NCBI RefSeq assembly: GCF_004332295.1
Contig: NZ_RXLP01000002.1
Location: forward strand, 62,001-126,000
DNA: 64,000 bases
Source of the DNA: Alloscardovia theropitheci
GTDB lineage: Bacteria > Actinomycetota > Actinomycetes > Actinomycetales > Bifidobacteriaceae
Direction: 5' to 3'
The notes beneath the pieces are model-generated. The model had not been told where the DNA came from. It saw nothing but the letters and a program-made list of their open reading frames with translations, and made no database searches. The translations under genes and the position numbers were made by a program. Positions 38,684-47,945 of the stretch are shown one piece after another. How positions within the stretch are numbered: the first letter of the stretch is position 1; each line of letters opens with the position of its first letter.

Positions 38684-38977
38684 ATGCGTATTTATTCTAG
38701 TTCTCCCGTTGATTTATTTGAAAACTTATACGAATCTGATTCGCAAACGGTAACACATTTGCATATTGCGCGCGATAAGAGTTCGGGGTGGCATAGCGTA
38801 GATTTTACTGTTGTTGTCGTTCCAATTTCGGGTACAGTGCGCTTTTCTACTCATGATAATTCGCGAACTATAACTGTCGGCGATATCGTGCGTATGGTTC
38901 CTGGCGAGGAACATAATCTAGAAGGATTAGGCGAAGTTGACTGCGACTTGATGGTGATAAAATCCAAGCTCGTTTAG
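38684..38977 (+). CDS. Small single-domain cupin protein
   Basis: 97-aa cupin. The beta-barrel pattern is seen in VVVPISGTVRFSTHD (motif 1) and VGDIVRMVPGEEHNLEGLGE (motif 2, with the PGEEH metal-type residues). Motif 1 lacks the usual two histidines, so metal binding may be incomplete. Probably a small-molecule sensor or isomerase-type protein; the substrate is not deducible. AAGGAGGAGG precedes the ATG. Single gene after tRNA-Arg, ended by a perfect hairpin. Confidence 0.8.
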   Translation: MRIYSSSPVDLFENLYESDSQTVTHLHIARDKSSGWHSVDFTVVVVPISGTVRFSTHDNSRTITVGDIVRMVPGEEHNLEGLGEVDCDLMVIKSKLV

Positions 38978-39015
38978 TCTGCCAATATCATCTCTATCGC
39001 GTGTACTCTTTACAT

Positions 39016-39057
39016 AGTTTGGTGGCTCAAGTTTTCATAAACTGGAGCCACCAAACT
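39016..39057. terminator. Bidirectional terminator, cupin / lipase operon
   Basis: Perfect 13-bp stem AGTTTGGTGGCTC/GAGCCACCAAACT. It lies between two convergent transcripts and serves both. Confidence 0.85.
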
Positions 39058-39079
39058 ATTCACACTGTGTCAAATTCAG

Positions 39080-40288
39080 TTAATTCAAGGGAGGCATTAA
39101 CATCATCAAATCGTAACTATCCATAAATTCATCCATACCAGAAGCAAGTTTAGAGTCGGTCTCCATTGCCTTATTCATCCCGGTATTAATCGTCTCTCTG
39201 AGCTCTTCAAAATCCCCAGAAATACTCGAAGCCTTATCGATAGCCGTCTGACTAGTCGATTGCAACTTTTCCTTTAGCTTCGAAATGGTTAACCCGTGAG
39301 CAGATATGACCGCATCGATTTCATCGGATGAGAGAGTATAAAGATTTGACTTTATTGTAGCTATCGCTTGAGAAAGCTGCTGCTCTAAATCATTGAGTTC
39401 CCTATTTCTCAAATTCTCGATATCTGTCTCTGCTGAACTAGCATCAGCAACCAAAGCATCTGAAAGATACTGTGCTTGAACATAATCAAGAATTAATTTT
39501 CCACTCGCCGACTTCGAAAACTTCGGATGTTGAGAGCGGTAATAAGAAAATGCTGCCTTCATTTCATTGAGGTTAGGTTTCGTTTCAGCAAGCCCTCCAT
39601 CATCTTGCCACTGATAGCCACCCCACATGTGCTGGTCAATAGGAGACGCCCATTTTGAATTAACCTTATGCATTCGTCCAACCATGCCCAAACGACTTGA
39701 ATATCCAAGCGGCACTGCATCCTTAGGATCAACATAATTATGTATTTTCCCACGAAGACGCAACACGTTGTGCTTCTCGTCTTTAGTCAATGTTGGATAA
39801 ATATTTGGTCCTTCATACGCATAAACGCCATTGATACGACTTGGGTTGGTCACTTTTGCTGCAGCATACTGAGCGCACATCGATCCCAATGAATGTCCGT
39901 AAACATCGAAACTCGCATCAGGATGCTCTTTCATCAGCTTTTGCAACTCATCAGCTGCTTGGGAGATTTGTGGAGTAACACCTTTCTGACCTGACATGAT
40001 ACGCTGTGCCATAGGTATATCGTTATCAACCCAATCAACCCACGATCCATGTTTTGGTGGCGCCTCAGAACCACGATATAACACCGTATAATGCTGGTCA
40101 TCAGACTTAACGACATACATTTTTAAGCCCGTTTTTTCGTCATTAACTACCTTATCGAGAGTACCTAAAGTAGTATTCTTCTCCCCAAAAGTTACGTTAT
40201 GGTGATTGCGAGCATCACTATTTGTATAATCTTGATACTCAATATTCGCGATTTCTTTACGATCTTCTTCTGTATACGAATTACTCAT
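39080..40288 (-). CDS. Lipase-like hydrolase with helical C-terminal domain (candidate type VII-type toxin)
   Basis: 402 aa. Residues 20-245 form a class 3/Mbeg1-like alpha/beta hydrolase. VLYRGSEAP is the oxyanion-side strand, VYGHSLGSMCAQY carries nucleophile S133, DPKDAVPLG gives the Asp (D187 or D190), and DQHMWGGY carries H220. There is no signal peptide or membrane helix. Residues 270-402 are almost wholly helical and heptad-rich (TDIENLRNRELNDLEQQLSQ, then FEELRETINTGMNKAM), like a WXG/LXG targeting domain placed at the C-terminus. That is the reverse arrangement described for the S. aureus secreted lipase toxin TslA. The ATG overlaps the preceding DUF1310-like gene by 8 bases. Toxin function is inferred. 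Confidence 0.75.
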   Translation of the reverse strand: MSNSYTEEDRKEIANIEYQDYTNSDARNHHNVTFGEKNTTLGTLDKVVNDEKTGLKMYVVKSDDQHYTVLYRGSEAPPKHGSWVDWVDNDIPMAQRIMSGQKGVTPQISQAADELQKLMKEHPDASFDVYGHSLGSMCAQYAAAKVTNPSRINGVYAYEGPNIYPTLTKDEKHNVLRLRGKIHNYVDPKDAVPLGYSSRLGMVGRMHKVNSKWASPIDQHMWGGYQWQDDGGLAETKPNLNEMKAAFSYYRSQHPKFSKSASGKLILDYVQAQYLSDALVADASSAETDIENLRNRELNDLEQQLSQAIATIKSNLYTLSSDEIDAVISAHGLTISKLKEKLQSTSQTAIDKASSISGDFEELRETINTGMNKAMETDSKLASGMDEFMDSYDLMMLMPPLN

Positions 40289-40757
40289 CCGATTTTATGT
40301 CCTTTATTACACCTAATTCTTTATATAAGCTGTATGCTTGATCCGAAAAATCAAATTCATACACACGAAGAGTTCTTGCTGAGTTATCACGATTAAAATT
40401 TAACGTTATCCGTAAATCTGAGTTGTTGTTAAGAATAATGTCAGCAGATATTCCTCCCATAGGATTATGCCTTATTGTATCCGTTTTTATCTCATATGAT
40501 TTTATTCTCCCAGAAGGAGTCAAGGCTTTCTTATCTGCTCTATGCAAACGTGCTTCAATTAACTCACGTCCCTGAGGACCTGTAACAATCTCATTCATAT
40601 ACGCTTGATCGCGCATAGGCTGTGTAGCAACCATAACACCTACTCCTAATAAAATGATAACGATAATTCCAGCAATAAATCCGACTCGATGTCTCTTTAT
40701 GACAGCTTTGAACCTATTCAATGCGCCTTCCCCAATCGTTTTCCATCCAAACCGCAT
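40281..40757 (-). CDS. DUF1310-like membrane protein, copy 2 (possible immunity)
   Basis: The start is set at ATG 40757, one base after the stop of copy 1. The longer frame to 40922 lies inside copy 1. 158 aa. One membrane helix near residues 24-42 (GFIAGIIVIILLGVGVMVA) is followed by an outward-facing domain with QAYMNEIVTG and GRIKSYEIKTDTIRHNPMGG. That last pattern recalls DUF1310 of Gram-positives. It is clearly paralogous to copy 1, with a 68-bp identical DNA block. Its place beside the lipase and its membrane anchor suit an immunity protein; this is inference. Confidence 0.7.
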   Translation of the reverse strand: MRFGWKTIGEGALNRFKAVIKRHRVGFIAGIIVIILLGVGVMVATQPMRDQAYMNEIVTGPQGRELIEARLHRADKKALTPSGRIKSYEIKTDTIRHNPMGGISADIILNNNSDLRITLNFNRDNSARTLRVYEFDFSDQAYSLYKELGVIKDIKSDE

Positions 40758-40758
40758 C

Positions 40759-41187
40759 TTATTTGCCTGTATAAGCACCAAGTTCTTGATACATTTTATA
40801 AGCTTTAGCGGAAAGACTTTGTTCATATACCATGAGTTCGCCTTTCGAATTATCTTTCGAAAAATGCATAGTGACATTATTGTCAGGATCATTATTAAAC
40901 TCAATTCGCACAAAAATTCCACCCATAGGATCGTGCTTTATCGTATCTTCAAGAATTTTATACGATTTAATTTTCCCTGAAGAAGTCAAGGCATTCTTGT
41001 CCGTATGACGAAGACGAGCTTCAATAAGTTCTCGTCCTTGCGAACCCGTAACAATCTCATTCATATACGCTTGATCGCGCATAGGCTGTGTAGCAACCAT
41101 AACACCTACTCCTAAAACAGCAATTCCGATAAGAACAGCGATAAAACCAATTCGATGGTTTTTTACAAATTTAAATATTTTTTCCAT
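40759..41187 (-). CDS. DUF1310-like membrane protein, copy 1 (possible immunity)
   Basis: 142 aa. The N-terminal helix GFIAVLIGIAVLGVGVMVA is followed by QPMRDQAYMNEIVTGSQGRE, then GKIKSYKILEDTIKHDPMGG and a strand-rich end. It is the same architecture as copy 2 with a shorter N-terminus. The ATG directly follows the stop of the small helical gene (TAGATG). The externally oriented domain would sit where it could meet an incoming lipase. Confidence 0.7.
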   Translation of the reverse strand: MEKIFKFVKNHRIGFIAVLIGIAVLGVGVMVATQPMRDQAYMNEIVTGSQGRELIEARLRHTDKNALTSSGKIKSYKILEDTIKHDPMGGIFVRIEFNNDPDNNVTMHFSKDNSKGELMVYEQSLSAKAYKMYQELGAYTGK

Positions 41188-41457
41188 CTATTTTTCTCCG
41201 ATGGAATCATACTGGGTAACATGCTTATCAATAGAGTCGCGTATAGCCTGAGAAGACTCACCCACGATTGCTGAATCCATCTGTTTCTTATCAGAATTAA
41301 TATCACCTTTAGCTTGTTGGGCGCGCTTATGCGCATCTTTATTGAATTTCTTTTCTACTCGATCATAAATGCTTTGTAAGCCTTGAACATATACGTGCTC
41401 AAGTAACTGCTTGTGTAGTTCAATTAATTCGGGAGCATATCCTTTATTATCAGACAT
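41188..41457 (-). CDS. Small helical protein heading the lipase operon
   Basis: 89 aa, predicted to be almost entirely helical, with no signal peptide. LIELHKQLLEHVYVQGLQSI and ESSQAIRDSIDKHVTQYD could form a helical hairpin of WXG100-like size, but the W-x-G turn is missing. Small helical proteins encoded next to LXG toxins act as secretion partners. This one is placed the same way, so a partner or chaperone role is possible but unproven. AGGAG lies 7 bases before the ATG. Confidence 0.6.
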   Translation of the reverse strand: MSDNKGYAPELIELHKQLLEHVYVQGLQSIYDRVEKKFNKDAHKRAQQAKGDINSDKKQMDSAIVGESSQAIRDSIDKHVTQYDSIGEK

Positions 41458-41518
41458 ACATAGACTCCTGTTCTTGCACAGCCACGTTATTTAATTTCTT
41501 ATTGTACTCATACAAAAA

Positions 41519-41554
41519 GGCACTGATGGCAAGCATGTCACTTCCATCAGTACC
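41519..41554 (-). terminator. Terminator of the ABC-2 exporter operon
   Basis: GGTACTGATGG/CCATCAGTGCC on minus with one wobble pair, then TTTTTG. It lies 12 bases after the permease stop and separates it from the lipase operon, whose promoter must lie in the next 60 bases. Confidence 0.85.
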
Positions 41555-41565
41555 TCAATCATTTT

Positions 41566-43314
41566 CTAACGCATTAATTGAGCAAATTCGCGCAGAGTTG
41601 TGTGAATCTTGAGTCGTCGTTTATCGAGAATGTAGCCGCCTAGCATATTTCCACCGATAAAGTACAGCACCGACACAATAAGCTGCACAATTAAAGCAGT
41701 AGTTATCACCATGCGAACTGAATTCCCCGTAGCCATACATATCCACACGGTTAGAGCTCCTGGGATAAAAAGTACAAATATACTAATCATCTGTATAAGA
41801 GGAACGAACATCTGCACACCGGTACGCCCCTGAGGACTTCTGATTGGTTGATCAGCCGAAGGCACCGGATACAGCAAGAGTGAGGACAATACAGGAGTTA
41901 GTCCGATGCCACCAAGGATAAAGCATACCGACAAAACCGTCAGAGCCCAGAAAATATCCATCTGCGGCACTACTCCTGGCACAGCAAGTACTATCACGTT
42001 GACAAGGATTTGCATAACAAGGGCGACGAATAATTGGAAAGTGCTACGCGCAAACCAATCAACACGTCCTTTAACTCCTGAATAGGTATGCATAATAAAC
42101 GCCGTACCATCGTATGCCAGCATATTAAGACCCATCAAACACATAAAGTAACCGCTGAGCGGAACCGCGGCAATCATCACATGCATATCCCCTGTGGTAA
42201 ATCCTTGGAAAGCGAAAATTGCAACAAAGAGCACTGGCAGGATAAGAGACATTGAATAACGCACATCTCTTACCCAGCTTGTAGCCATTCGCGCAATAAT
42301 CGCACTGAACGGACTACGTACAGATGCACTATTAAAGATTCCCAATCCGCGCGGTTTGGCGGTTGATGTCTCTTCTATATTTGGACCCGCTACGATATCG
42401 CGATGCATTGCCCAATCAAAGCACCACATGAGTAGCGCCACTGTAGCTGCAAAAACTACAATGGAAATCACAACGAAAAGAGCACTCATTGAGTTGGCAA
42501 CCACTAGTTTAAATGGTAACGCAACCATATTTGCTATTGGTAGCCATGATAGAAATACTCCGACTGTCCCAAACCACCCAAAATTCATGGTTTGAACAGA
42601 GTTAGCTCCTGGATTATCAATCCTATCCCCAACTTGACTTCCCATATAACCACCAATAAAGCTACTCGATTGAGACAATATGATGATTGCGAACACAAAA
42701 ACAACTGTTACTGCATTACGAGCAGATTTATTACGAATTATTACCATTGCAAGCGTAGCTATCGTTTGAGAGAGCGCTGCTGCAAAAAATATAGTGAGTG
42801 CAGCGCATATCGCACAGATAATCCATATCCCTATGCCCGCAAAAATCCCATTGACAAATCGTTGACTAAGGAATCCAAGAACAGCCAGCAAGGAGAGATA
42901 AATAGCAACGCCACTTGGTGTGAGCATCTGAGAAACAATTAACGACCAGCGGATATTGGCACGAGGTACTCCACTTCGATAGAGCTGACGAGCACTCACA
43001 CCGCCTTGCCCAAAGGCAACAAGCTGACCAAGCACAACGAAAACCACACCTAGTGTCCAGATACCAGCGATTACCGACGTTATCTGTGACAATTCACTGT
43101 CAGTTGGCTCGATGCCTCTCGCTAGGAAAAAACTACCTACCCATACTCCTACGACAAGTGCGACGCTCCATATACATCCGAGAACGAAAAGAATTGCTTG
43201 AAAAGCGGACTTATTTATCGTAGAAATCGTTAACGCCCACCTTAATTTTACGATAGACCAGATTTCACGAACATTTAATCGTCCTGCAGAAAAAGTTTGT
43301 AACGTATTTTTCAC
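41566..43314 (-). CDS. ABC-2-type transporter permease
   Basis: 582-aa membrane protein with about twelve hydrophobic helices, partner of the upstream ATPase. Segments such as AFQAILFVLGCIWSVALVVG and the paired halves resemble large ABC exporter permeases of actinobacteria. The substrate is unknown. The start overlaps the ATPase stop by 4 bases (ATGA). Confidence 0.85.
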   Translation of the reverse strand: MKNTLQTFSAGRLNVREIWSIVKLRWALTISTINKSAFQAILFVLGCIWSVALVVGVWVGSFFLARGIEPTDSELSQITSVIAGIWTLGVVFVVLGQLVAFGQGGVSARQLYRSGVPRANIRWSLIVSQMLTPSGVAIYLSLLAVLGFLSQRFVNGIFAGIGIWIICAICAALTIFFAAALSQTIATLAMVIIRNKSARNAVTVVFVFAIIILSQSSSFIGGYMGSQVGDRIDNPGANSVQTMNFGWFGTVGVFLSWLPIANMVALPFKLVVANSMSALFVVISIVVFAATVALLMWCFDWAMHRDIVAGPNIEETSTAKPRGLGIFNSASVRSPFSAIIARMATSWVRDVRYSMSLILPVLFVAIFAFQGFTTGDMHVMIAAVPLSGYFMCLMGLNMLAYDGTAFIMHTYSGVKGRVDWFARSTFQLFVALVMQILVNVIVLAVPGVVPQMDIFWALTVLSVCFILGGIGLTPVLSSLLLYPVPSADQPIRSPQGRTGVQMFVPLIQMISIFVLFIPGALTVWICMATGNSVRMVITTALIVQLIVSVLYFIGGNMLGGYILDKRRLKIHTTLREFAQLMR

Positions 43315-44075
43315 TCGTTGTCACCACCCTGGAGCCAATCAAGACGTGCAGCATCATGACGACCGCCCACGAGATCAAGGAACCGATTTTCCAAATCACT
43401 TCCTGCAGCTACTTCTTCTAATGTGCCTGCAGCGCGAACATTTCCATTGGCTATGACTGCTACATGAGAGCACATTTTTTCGACTAAACTCATCACATGT
43501 GATGAGATAACAACAGTTCCACCAGTTGAAACGTATTCCTTCAAGATATCTTTCAAATTAGCGGAGGAAACCGGATCAACTGCTTCAAAAGGCTCGTCAA
43601 GAAAGAGAATTCGAGGAGAATGAATCATCGCACTTGCAAGGCATATCTTTTTCTTCATACCTGTTGAATAATCCGAAACGAGTTTCTTCGCAGCTTCTGT
43701 AAGATCGAAAGCATTAAGCAAATCCTGAGCACGTCGAGTTACTTCGGTTTTATCCATACCACGCAATAAACCGGCATAAACCAAAAGTTGCTGACCGGTC
43801 AGTCGATCAAAGATCTCGTCCGCTTGCGGCATTACTCCCATGCGTGCACGCGCACTATCTAAGTTAGCCCACACATCGTCATCAAAAAGAGATACAGAAC
43901 CATTCGTAGGAAGTAACATTCCAGTGCACATCTGTAAAGTTGTGGTTTTACCAGCACCATTAGGACCAACTAGTCCATAGAATGAGCCAGCTGGAATATC
44001 CAAAGAGATTCCATTAACAGCAACCTTCTTACCGTAAATTTTTGTTAGATTCTGCAAAGATAACGCAGAGGCCAT
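43311..44075 (-). CDS. ABC transporter ATP-binding protein
   Basis: 254 aa. Walker A is GLVGPNGAGKTTTL (residues 35-48), the signature is VSDYSTGMKKKICLASA, and Walker B ILFLDEPFEAVDPVS, with SSHVMSLVE as the switch His. DRLTGQQLLVYAGLLRGMDK is typical of ABC-2 exporter ATPases such as drug or lantibiotic-immunity types. AAGGAG before the ATG. First gene of a two-gene operon. Confidence 0.93.
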   Translation of the reverse strand: MASALSLQNLTKIYGKKVAVNGISLDIPAGSFYGLVGPNGAGKTTTLQMCTGMLLPTNGSVSLFDDDVWANLDSARARMGVMPQADEIFDRLTGQQLLVYAGLLRGMDKTEVTRRAQDLLNAFDLTEAAKKLVSDYSTGMKKKICLASAMIHSPRILFLDEPFEAVDPVSSANLKDILKEYVSTGGTVVISSHVMSLVEKMCSHVAVIANGNVRAAGTLEEVAAGSDLENRFLDLVGGRHDAARLDWLQGGDNE

Positions 44076-44458
44076 GATAACTCCTTACAACTCTTCTCTC
44101 GCATGTAAATACGACTATATCATTCAAGTAACACAAATGATACGTGTATTTAATCTATCTCACGCTCTCCATTAAGCATGTCTATACGAAAGAAAAAATA
44201 TCTTTTTTATAGTTATATTGTTTTATAAATCCATACAATTTTTATGGTTGCGATAGTTTAGGTCATACAAATTCTCCTCATTATTCACCCCTATCACCAA
44301 CAGGATGTGTGTACATGTTTTGCTTCACAAATCATCACTGATTTTCTCTACATCCTAGCAAAACTAATAGAAAATTTACCACGGAATAAAAGAAAACGCT
44401 TACTTCCGCGCGCGAATTCCGCACATACAGTAGAATATCTAAGGATAAAGGAGATTTC
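44076..44458. other. Divergent intergenic region, ABC exporter / permease
   Basis: 383 AT-rich bases without a supported frame. TAGAAT at 44431-44436 is a reasonable -10 for the plus-strand permease. No other structure seen. Confidence 0.4.
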
Positions 44459-45658
44459 ATGGGCCAATGGCTAATTGAATGGGCGAAGAAAGAAGTAGTT
44501 CTTATCGTCGCTACACTTCTGGCAATCGTTTCGTGCTTTATAGTGCGACCTGATGCTCAGTATGCGGAATATGTCCACTGGAATACGCTCACACAGCTTG
44601 TGTCACTCATGCTTGTAGTAGCAGCTTTTCAACGTATCGGCGTTTTTCGCATCATCGCATCAAAACTATTGCAAAAAGCGTCCACGTCACGCATGGTCAT
44701 TCTGGTACTTGTCTCTCTCACATTCTTCTCGGGGATGCTCGTAACAAACGATGTCGCTCTCGTTACTTTTGTTCCATTTGCGATTTCTGTGCTTATTATG
44801 GCTGGAAAAGATGAATGGGCTCCGCTAGTTGTCACGCTCATGACTCTTGGGGCAAATCTCGGCGCTATGCTCACCCCTATCGGAAATGCTCATAATCTCT
44901 ATCTCAAAGCCCTTATCCAAATGCCAACGCTTGACATGATGGCAATCATGGCTCCTTATACCATAGCTTCTGCAATTCTTCTCATCATTACTATTTGGAT
45001 TGCTTTCGACGGTAAATCCATGAAAGAGGTCACTTCAAGTTCTGATCTTGAAAAGTCGGTACTTGCTCCTTCTCCTGATAAGGCTCAACCTGACGAAATT
45101 CGCATTATGGGTTATGGTGCTGGTTATGGTGGTTGGCGCACATGGGTCTACTTGGCTCTCTTCGTTATCTGCCTTCTCGGAGTTGGAGACATCATTCCAT
45201 TGTGGCTTATGATGACTATTGTCGTAGTTACGATGATTTTCACCGATTCTCGCGTTTTCAGAAATATTGACTGGGGTCTTCCTCTTACCTTTGCTATGTT
45301 CTTCATCTTTATTGGAAATATGAAACGCGTACCAGAGTTTTATTCGCTCGCTGCACATTTTGTGCAATTTGATCCACTTGATATTTCTGTACTAACATCT
45401 CAATTTATTTCCAATATGCCTGCTACCCTGCTTCTTGCCGGATTCTCGAATTCATGGACTGAGCTCATTATTGGAACGAATTTAGGTGGCTTAGGCACTC
45501 TGATTGCATCTATGGCTTCCTTGGTCTCTTACCGCAGTATCGTTTCTCGATTCCCTCATAAGAAGGGTAAGTATCTTGCTATTTACACAGGAATGAATAT
45601 TTTGTTCTTGCTCGTATTACTTCCGATGGCGCATATTATCGTCGGATTAACCGCTTAA
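44459..45658 (+). CDS. Ion-transporter-superfamily anion permease (SLC13/ArsB-like)
   Basis: 399 aa with about ten helices. FFSGMLVTNDVALVTFVPFA and LMTLGANLGAMLTPIGNAHN form the paired N-x-x-A/T substrate hairpins of the CitMHS/SLC13/ArsB superfamily. The second half repeats this as FISNMPATLLLAGF and LIIGTNLGGLGTLIASMAS. It may move dicarboxylates, citrate or oxyanions; the substrate is not clear. AAAGGAG lies 7 bases before the ATG. Single gene. Confidence 0.85.
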   Translation: MGQWLIEWAKKEVVLIVATLLAIVSCFIVRPDAQYAEYVHWNTLTQLVSLMLVVAAFQRIGVFRIIASKLLQKASTSRMVILVLVSLTFFSGMLVTNDVALVTFVPFAISVLIMAGKDEWAPLVVTLMTLGANLGAMLTPIGNAHNLYLKALIQMPTLDMMAIMAPYTIASAILLIITIWIAFDGKSMKEVTSSSDLEKSVLAPSPDKAQPDEIRIMGYGAGYGGWRTWVYLALFVICLLGVGDIIPLWLMMTIVVVTMIFTDSRVFRNIDWGLPLTFAMFFIFIGNMKRVPEFYSLAAHFVQFDPLDISVLTSQFISNMPATLLLAGFSNSWTELIIGTNLGGLGTLIASMASLVSYRSIVSRFPHKKGKYLAIYTGMNILFLLVLLPMAHIIVGLTA

Positions 45659-45754
45659 ATTATTCATTTCTCGCCATCTAGCCCCAAAAGCCCGCGATGA
45701 GTTTATAAGAGACCTTCTTTATATGCATGAGCAACTTCTGAGACTTACTTGGTA

Positions 45755-47788
45755 CTAATTGAGCCGAATGCCGTCAGCTCGTAGCTTCTCCAAATCTGTA
45801 ATACGTTTGAGAATATCAAGCTTTTCGCCCTCGTTACTTACTCGATTCATGCGAAGACGTAGCTGTGCTATTCCACGCATAATATCGACGTCAATAAGTC
45901 TTTCAGATACTTGTGTCGCGTACTGAATTTGTGCTGGACTTGGCTCTGGTGCACCCTGAACTGCAGCCGCTTGAGATGCGCGAGAAGAACTAATCGAACT
46001 CTCTTCTTCAGGGATTGGCAATTGCATAACTGCCAAATCATCTATTACGGGCTTGAGCATATCACCGGCAGCTTTTGATAAATTATGCATCCACAATCCG
46101 GCAGTTATATCTTGACCTGGCAATCCTCCCGCGACAACAATTGCTCGGAAAAGATCTCGAAATACAGGTATCGCAAATGTTGATTCGGTCATACGATCAA
46201 AAATTCGCGAATCGAGAGCCCATGGCATTTGTACAAGCATTGCCATCATCTGCTGTTCAGTAGCAAAAACTGTATCATCAACACGATAATACTTTTGATT
46301 TTGCACATTATACCGTTCAAGAGCCTTACGATCTTGCGAAGTAGTAAAATCAGGTGAATTTTGCGCACCAGAGTTCCCGACAGTGCGAGAATACGAATAC
46401 GCATCTTCATCGCGAACTCGAAGTGAGCGCCGTGCTGCCGAAACTTCTGCACGCATAGTGTCGATATCAATACCAATTTCACGTGCCGCGTTACGCGAAT
46501 ATTCACCAAGAAGTGAACGATCGCGAATTTGAGCAATAATAGGCGCAACCGCTTTCATCGCTCCCACTCGTCCCGCGGTATATTGAGTATCAAATCGGGT
46601 AATTGCCGTATGAATAACCCAATCAACCAGCGGTTGTTTGGAATCAACGAGCTGAATAATAGCATCGTTTCCGTATTTAATTCGCAAATCGCATGGATCC
46701 AGATTATCCTTTGCAATCGCGACGAAAGTTTGAGACAAGAAGGCATTATCCAATTGGAAGGCACGCAAAGCGGCTTTCTGTCCAGCAGCATCTCCATCGA
46801 AAGTAAAAACAACTCCTGAACCTTGAGTTGGGCCTACAAGTTTGAGAGCCCCCATAGAAGAGTCAGAAATAAGACGGCGAATTAGTTTGGCATGCTCCAT
46901 ACCAAATGCCGTCCCACATGTTGCTACAGCATTCGTCACTCCAGCTAAATGGCAAGCCATCACATCAGTGTAGCCTTCTACAACAACTACTTGCCGTTTT
47001 TCTGCAATCGTATTTTTAGCTAAATCGATGCCATATAACACGCGATTCTTATGGTAAAGAGCCGTATCAGCCGTATTAATATATTTTCCAGGATTAGTAT
47101 CGTCATCGTAGAGCTTTCGAGCACCGAATCCAATAACTTGCCCTGTAGTATCGCGTATCGGCCACGTGGCACGACCTCGAAAATAATCGTAGACTCCCCC
47201 ACGCTGATTTGGACGCGCAAGTCCCGCATCAATCATCTCTTGCTGAGTAAACCCATGCGATGCCAAATGCCTCGACAGTTCATCCCACCCACGTGGAGCG
47301 TACCCACAGCCAAAACGCTCACAATCGACCTGTGTAAAGTTACGACCACCTAATAACTGGCGAGCAGGGAGTGCTTCCTTCGTCATAAGCTGGCTCATAA
47401 AGAATTTTTGAGCGGCTGCATTTGCCTCTAATAAGCGCGAGCGCGTGGTTCCACGATGCTGTTGTTCTGCCATATGTGACGACTGGTCATAATGTAATTC
47501 AATATGATAACGGTCAGCAAGATACTGGACAGCTTCAGGGAACTCGATTCCTTCTGCACGTTGCACAAATTCAAAAACGTCGCCACCAAGACCACAACCG
47601 AAGCATTTCCAATGGTTATTTACTGTATTGACATTAAAACTTGGCGTTTTCTCATCGTGAAACGGGCATAATCCCTTATACGAATTCGTTCCAGCAGTTT
47701 GTAAAGTGACGGTTGATGAAACGATATCGTAAAGATCTGCTGCTTCTCGAACCTTCTCGATATCTTCCTTAATAATGCGTCCTGGCAT
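45755..47788 (-). CDS. dnaG: DNA primase
   Basis: Makes RNA primers for replication. The zinc domain has C41, H44, C62 and C65 (CPFHDEKTPSFNV, KCFGCGLGGD). RFGCGYAPRGWDELSRHL and RATWPIRDTTGQVIGFGARK follow. The TOPRIM core is VVVVEGYTDVMA, with FTFDGDAAGQKA downstream. The C-terminal helicase-binding region is longer and Ser/Ala-rich, giving 677 aa, within the actinobacterial range. Confidence 0.96.
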   Translation of the reverse strand: MPGRIIKEDIEKVREAADLYDIVSSTVTLQTAGTNSYKGLCPFHDEKTPSFNVNTVNNHWKCFGCGLGGDVFEFVQRAEGIEFPEAVQYLADRYHIELHYDQSSHMAEQQHRGTTRSRLLEANAAAQKFFMSQLMTKEALPARQLLGGRNFTQVDCERFGCGYAPRGWDELSRHLASHGFTQQEMIDAGLARPNQRGGVYDYFRGRATWPIRDTTGQVIGFGARKLYDDDTNPGKYINTADTALYHKNRVLYGIDLAKNTIAEKRQVVVVEGYTDVMACHLAGVTNAVATCGTAFGMEHAKLIRRLISDSSMGALKLVGPTQGSGVVFTFDGDAAGQKAALRAFQLDNAFLSQTFVAIAKDNLDPCDLRIKYGNDAIIQLVDSKQPLVDWVIHTAITRFDTQYTAGRVGAMKAVAPIIAQIRDRSLLGEYSRNAAREIGIDIDTMRAEVSAARRSLRVRDEDAYSYSRTVGNSGAQNSPDFTTSQDRKALERYNVQNQKYYRVDDTVFATEQQMMAMLVQMPWALDSRIFDRMTESTFAIPVFRDLFRAIVVAGGLPGQDITAGLWMHNLSKAAGDMLKPVIDDLAVMQLPIPEEESSISSSRASQAAAVQGAPEPSPAQIQYATQVSERLIDVDIMRGIAQLRLRMNRVSNEGEKLDILKRITDLEKLRADGIRLN

Positions 47789-47945
47789 TTCCCCTCACTT
47801 TACAATCCCGCGCTTGCCCAACTAGAAATGTATATCTAGAATACAGCACACACATGTCTATACATGCCATTTTTCTGCTAGCTTGAGACCTCGCATAAGA
47901 GCGCGCGTGACACTCATGTATAGCGATTTTTTCGTTGAGTTAACT

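Noticed and set aside
41188-41457. Call of a true WXG100 protein
   Set aside because: Size and helicity fit, but no W-x-G turn or C-terminal YxxxD/E signal can be seen.
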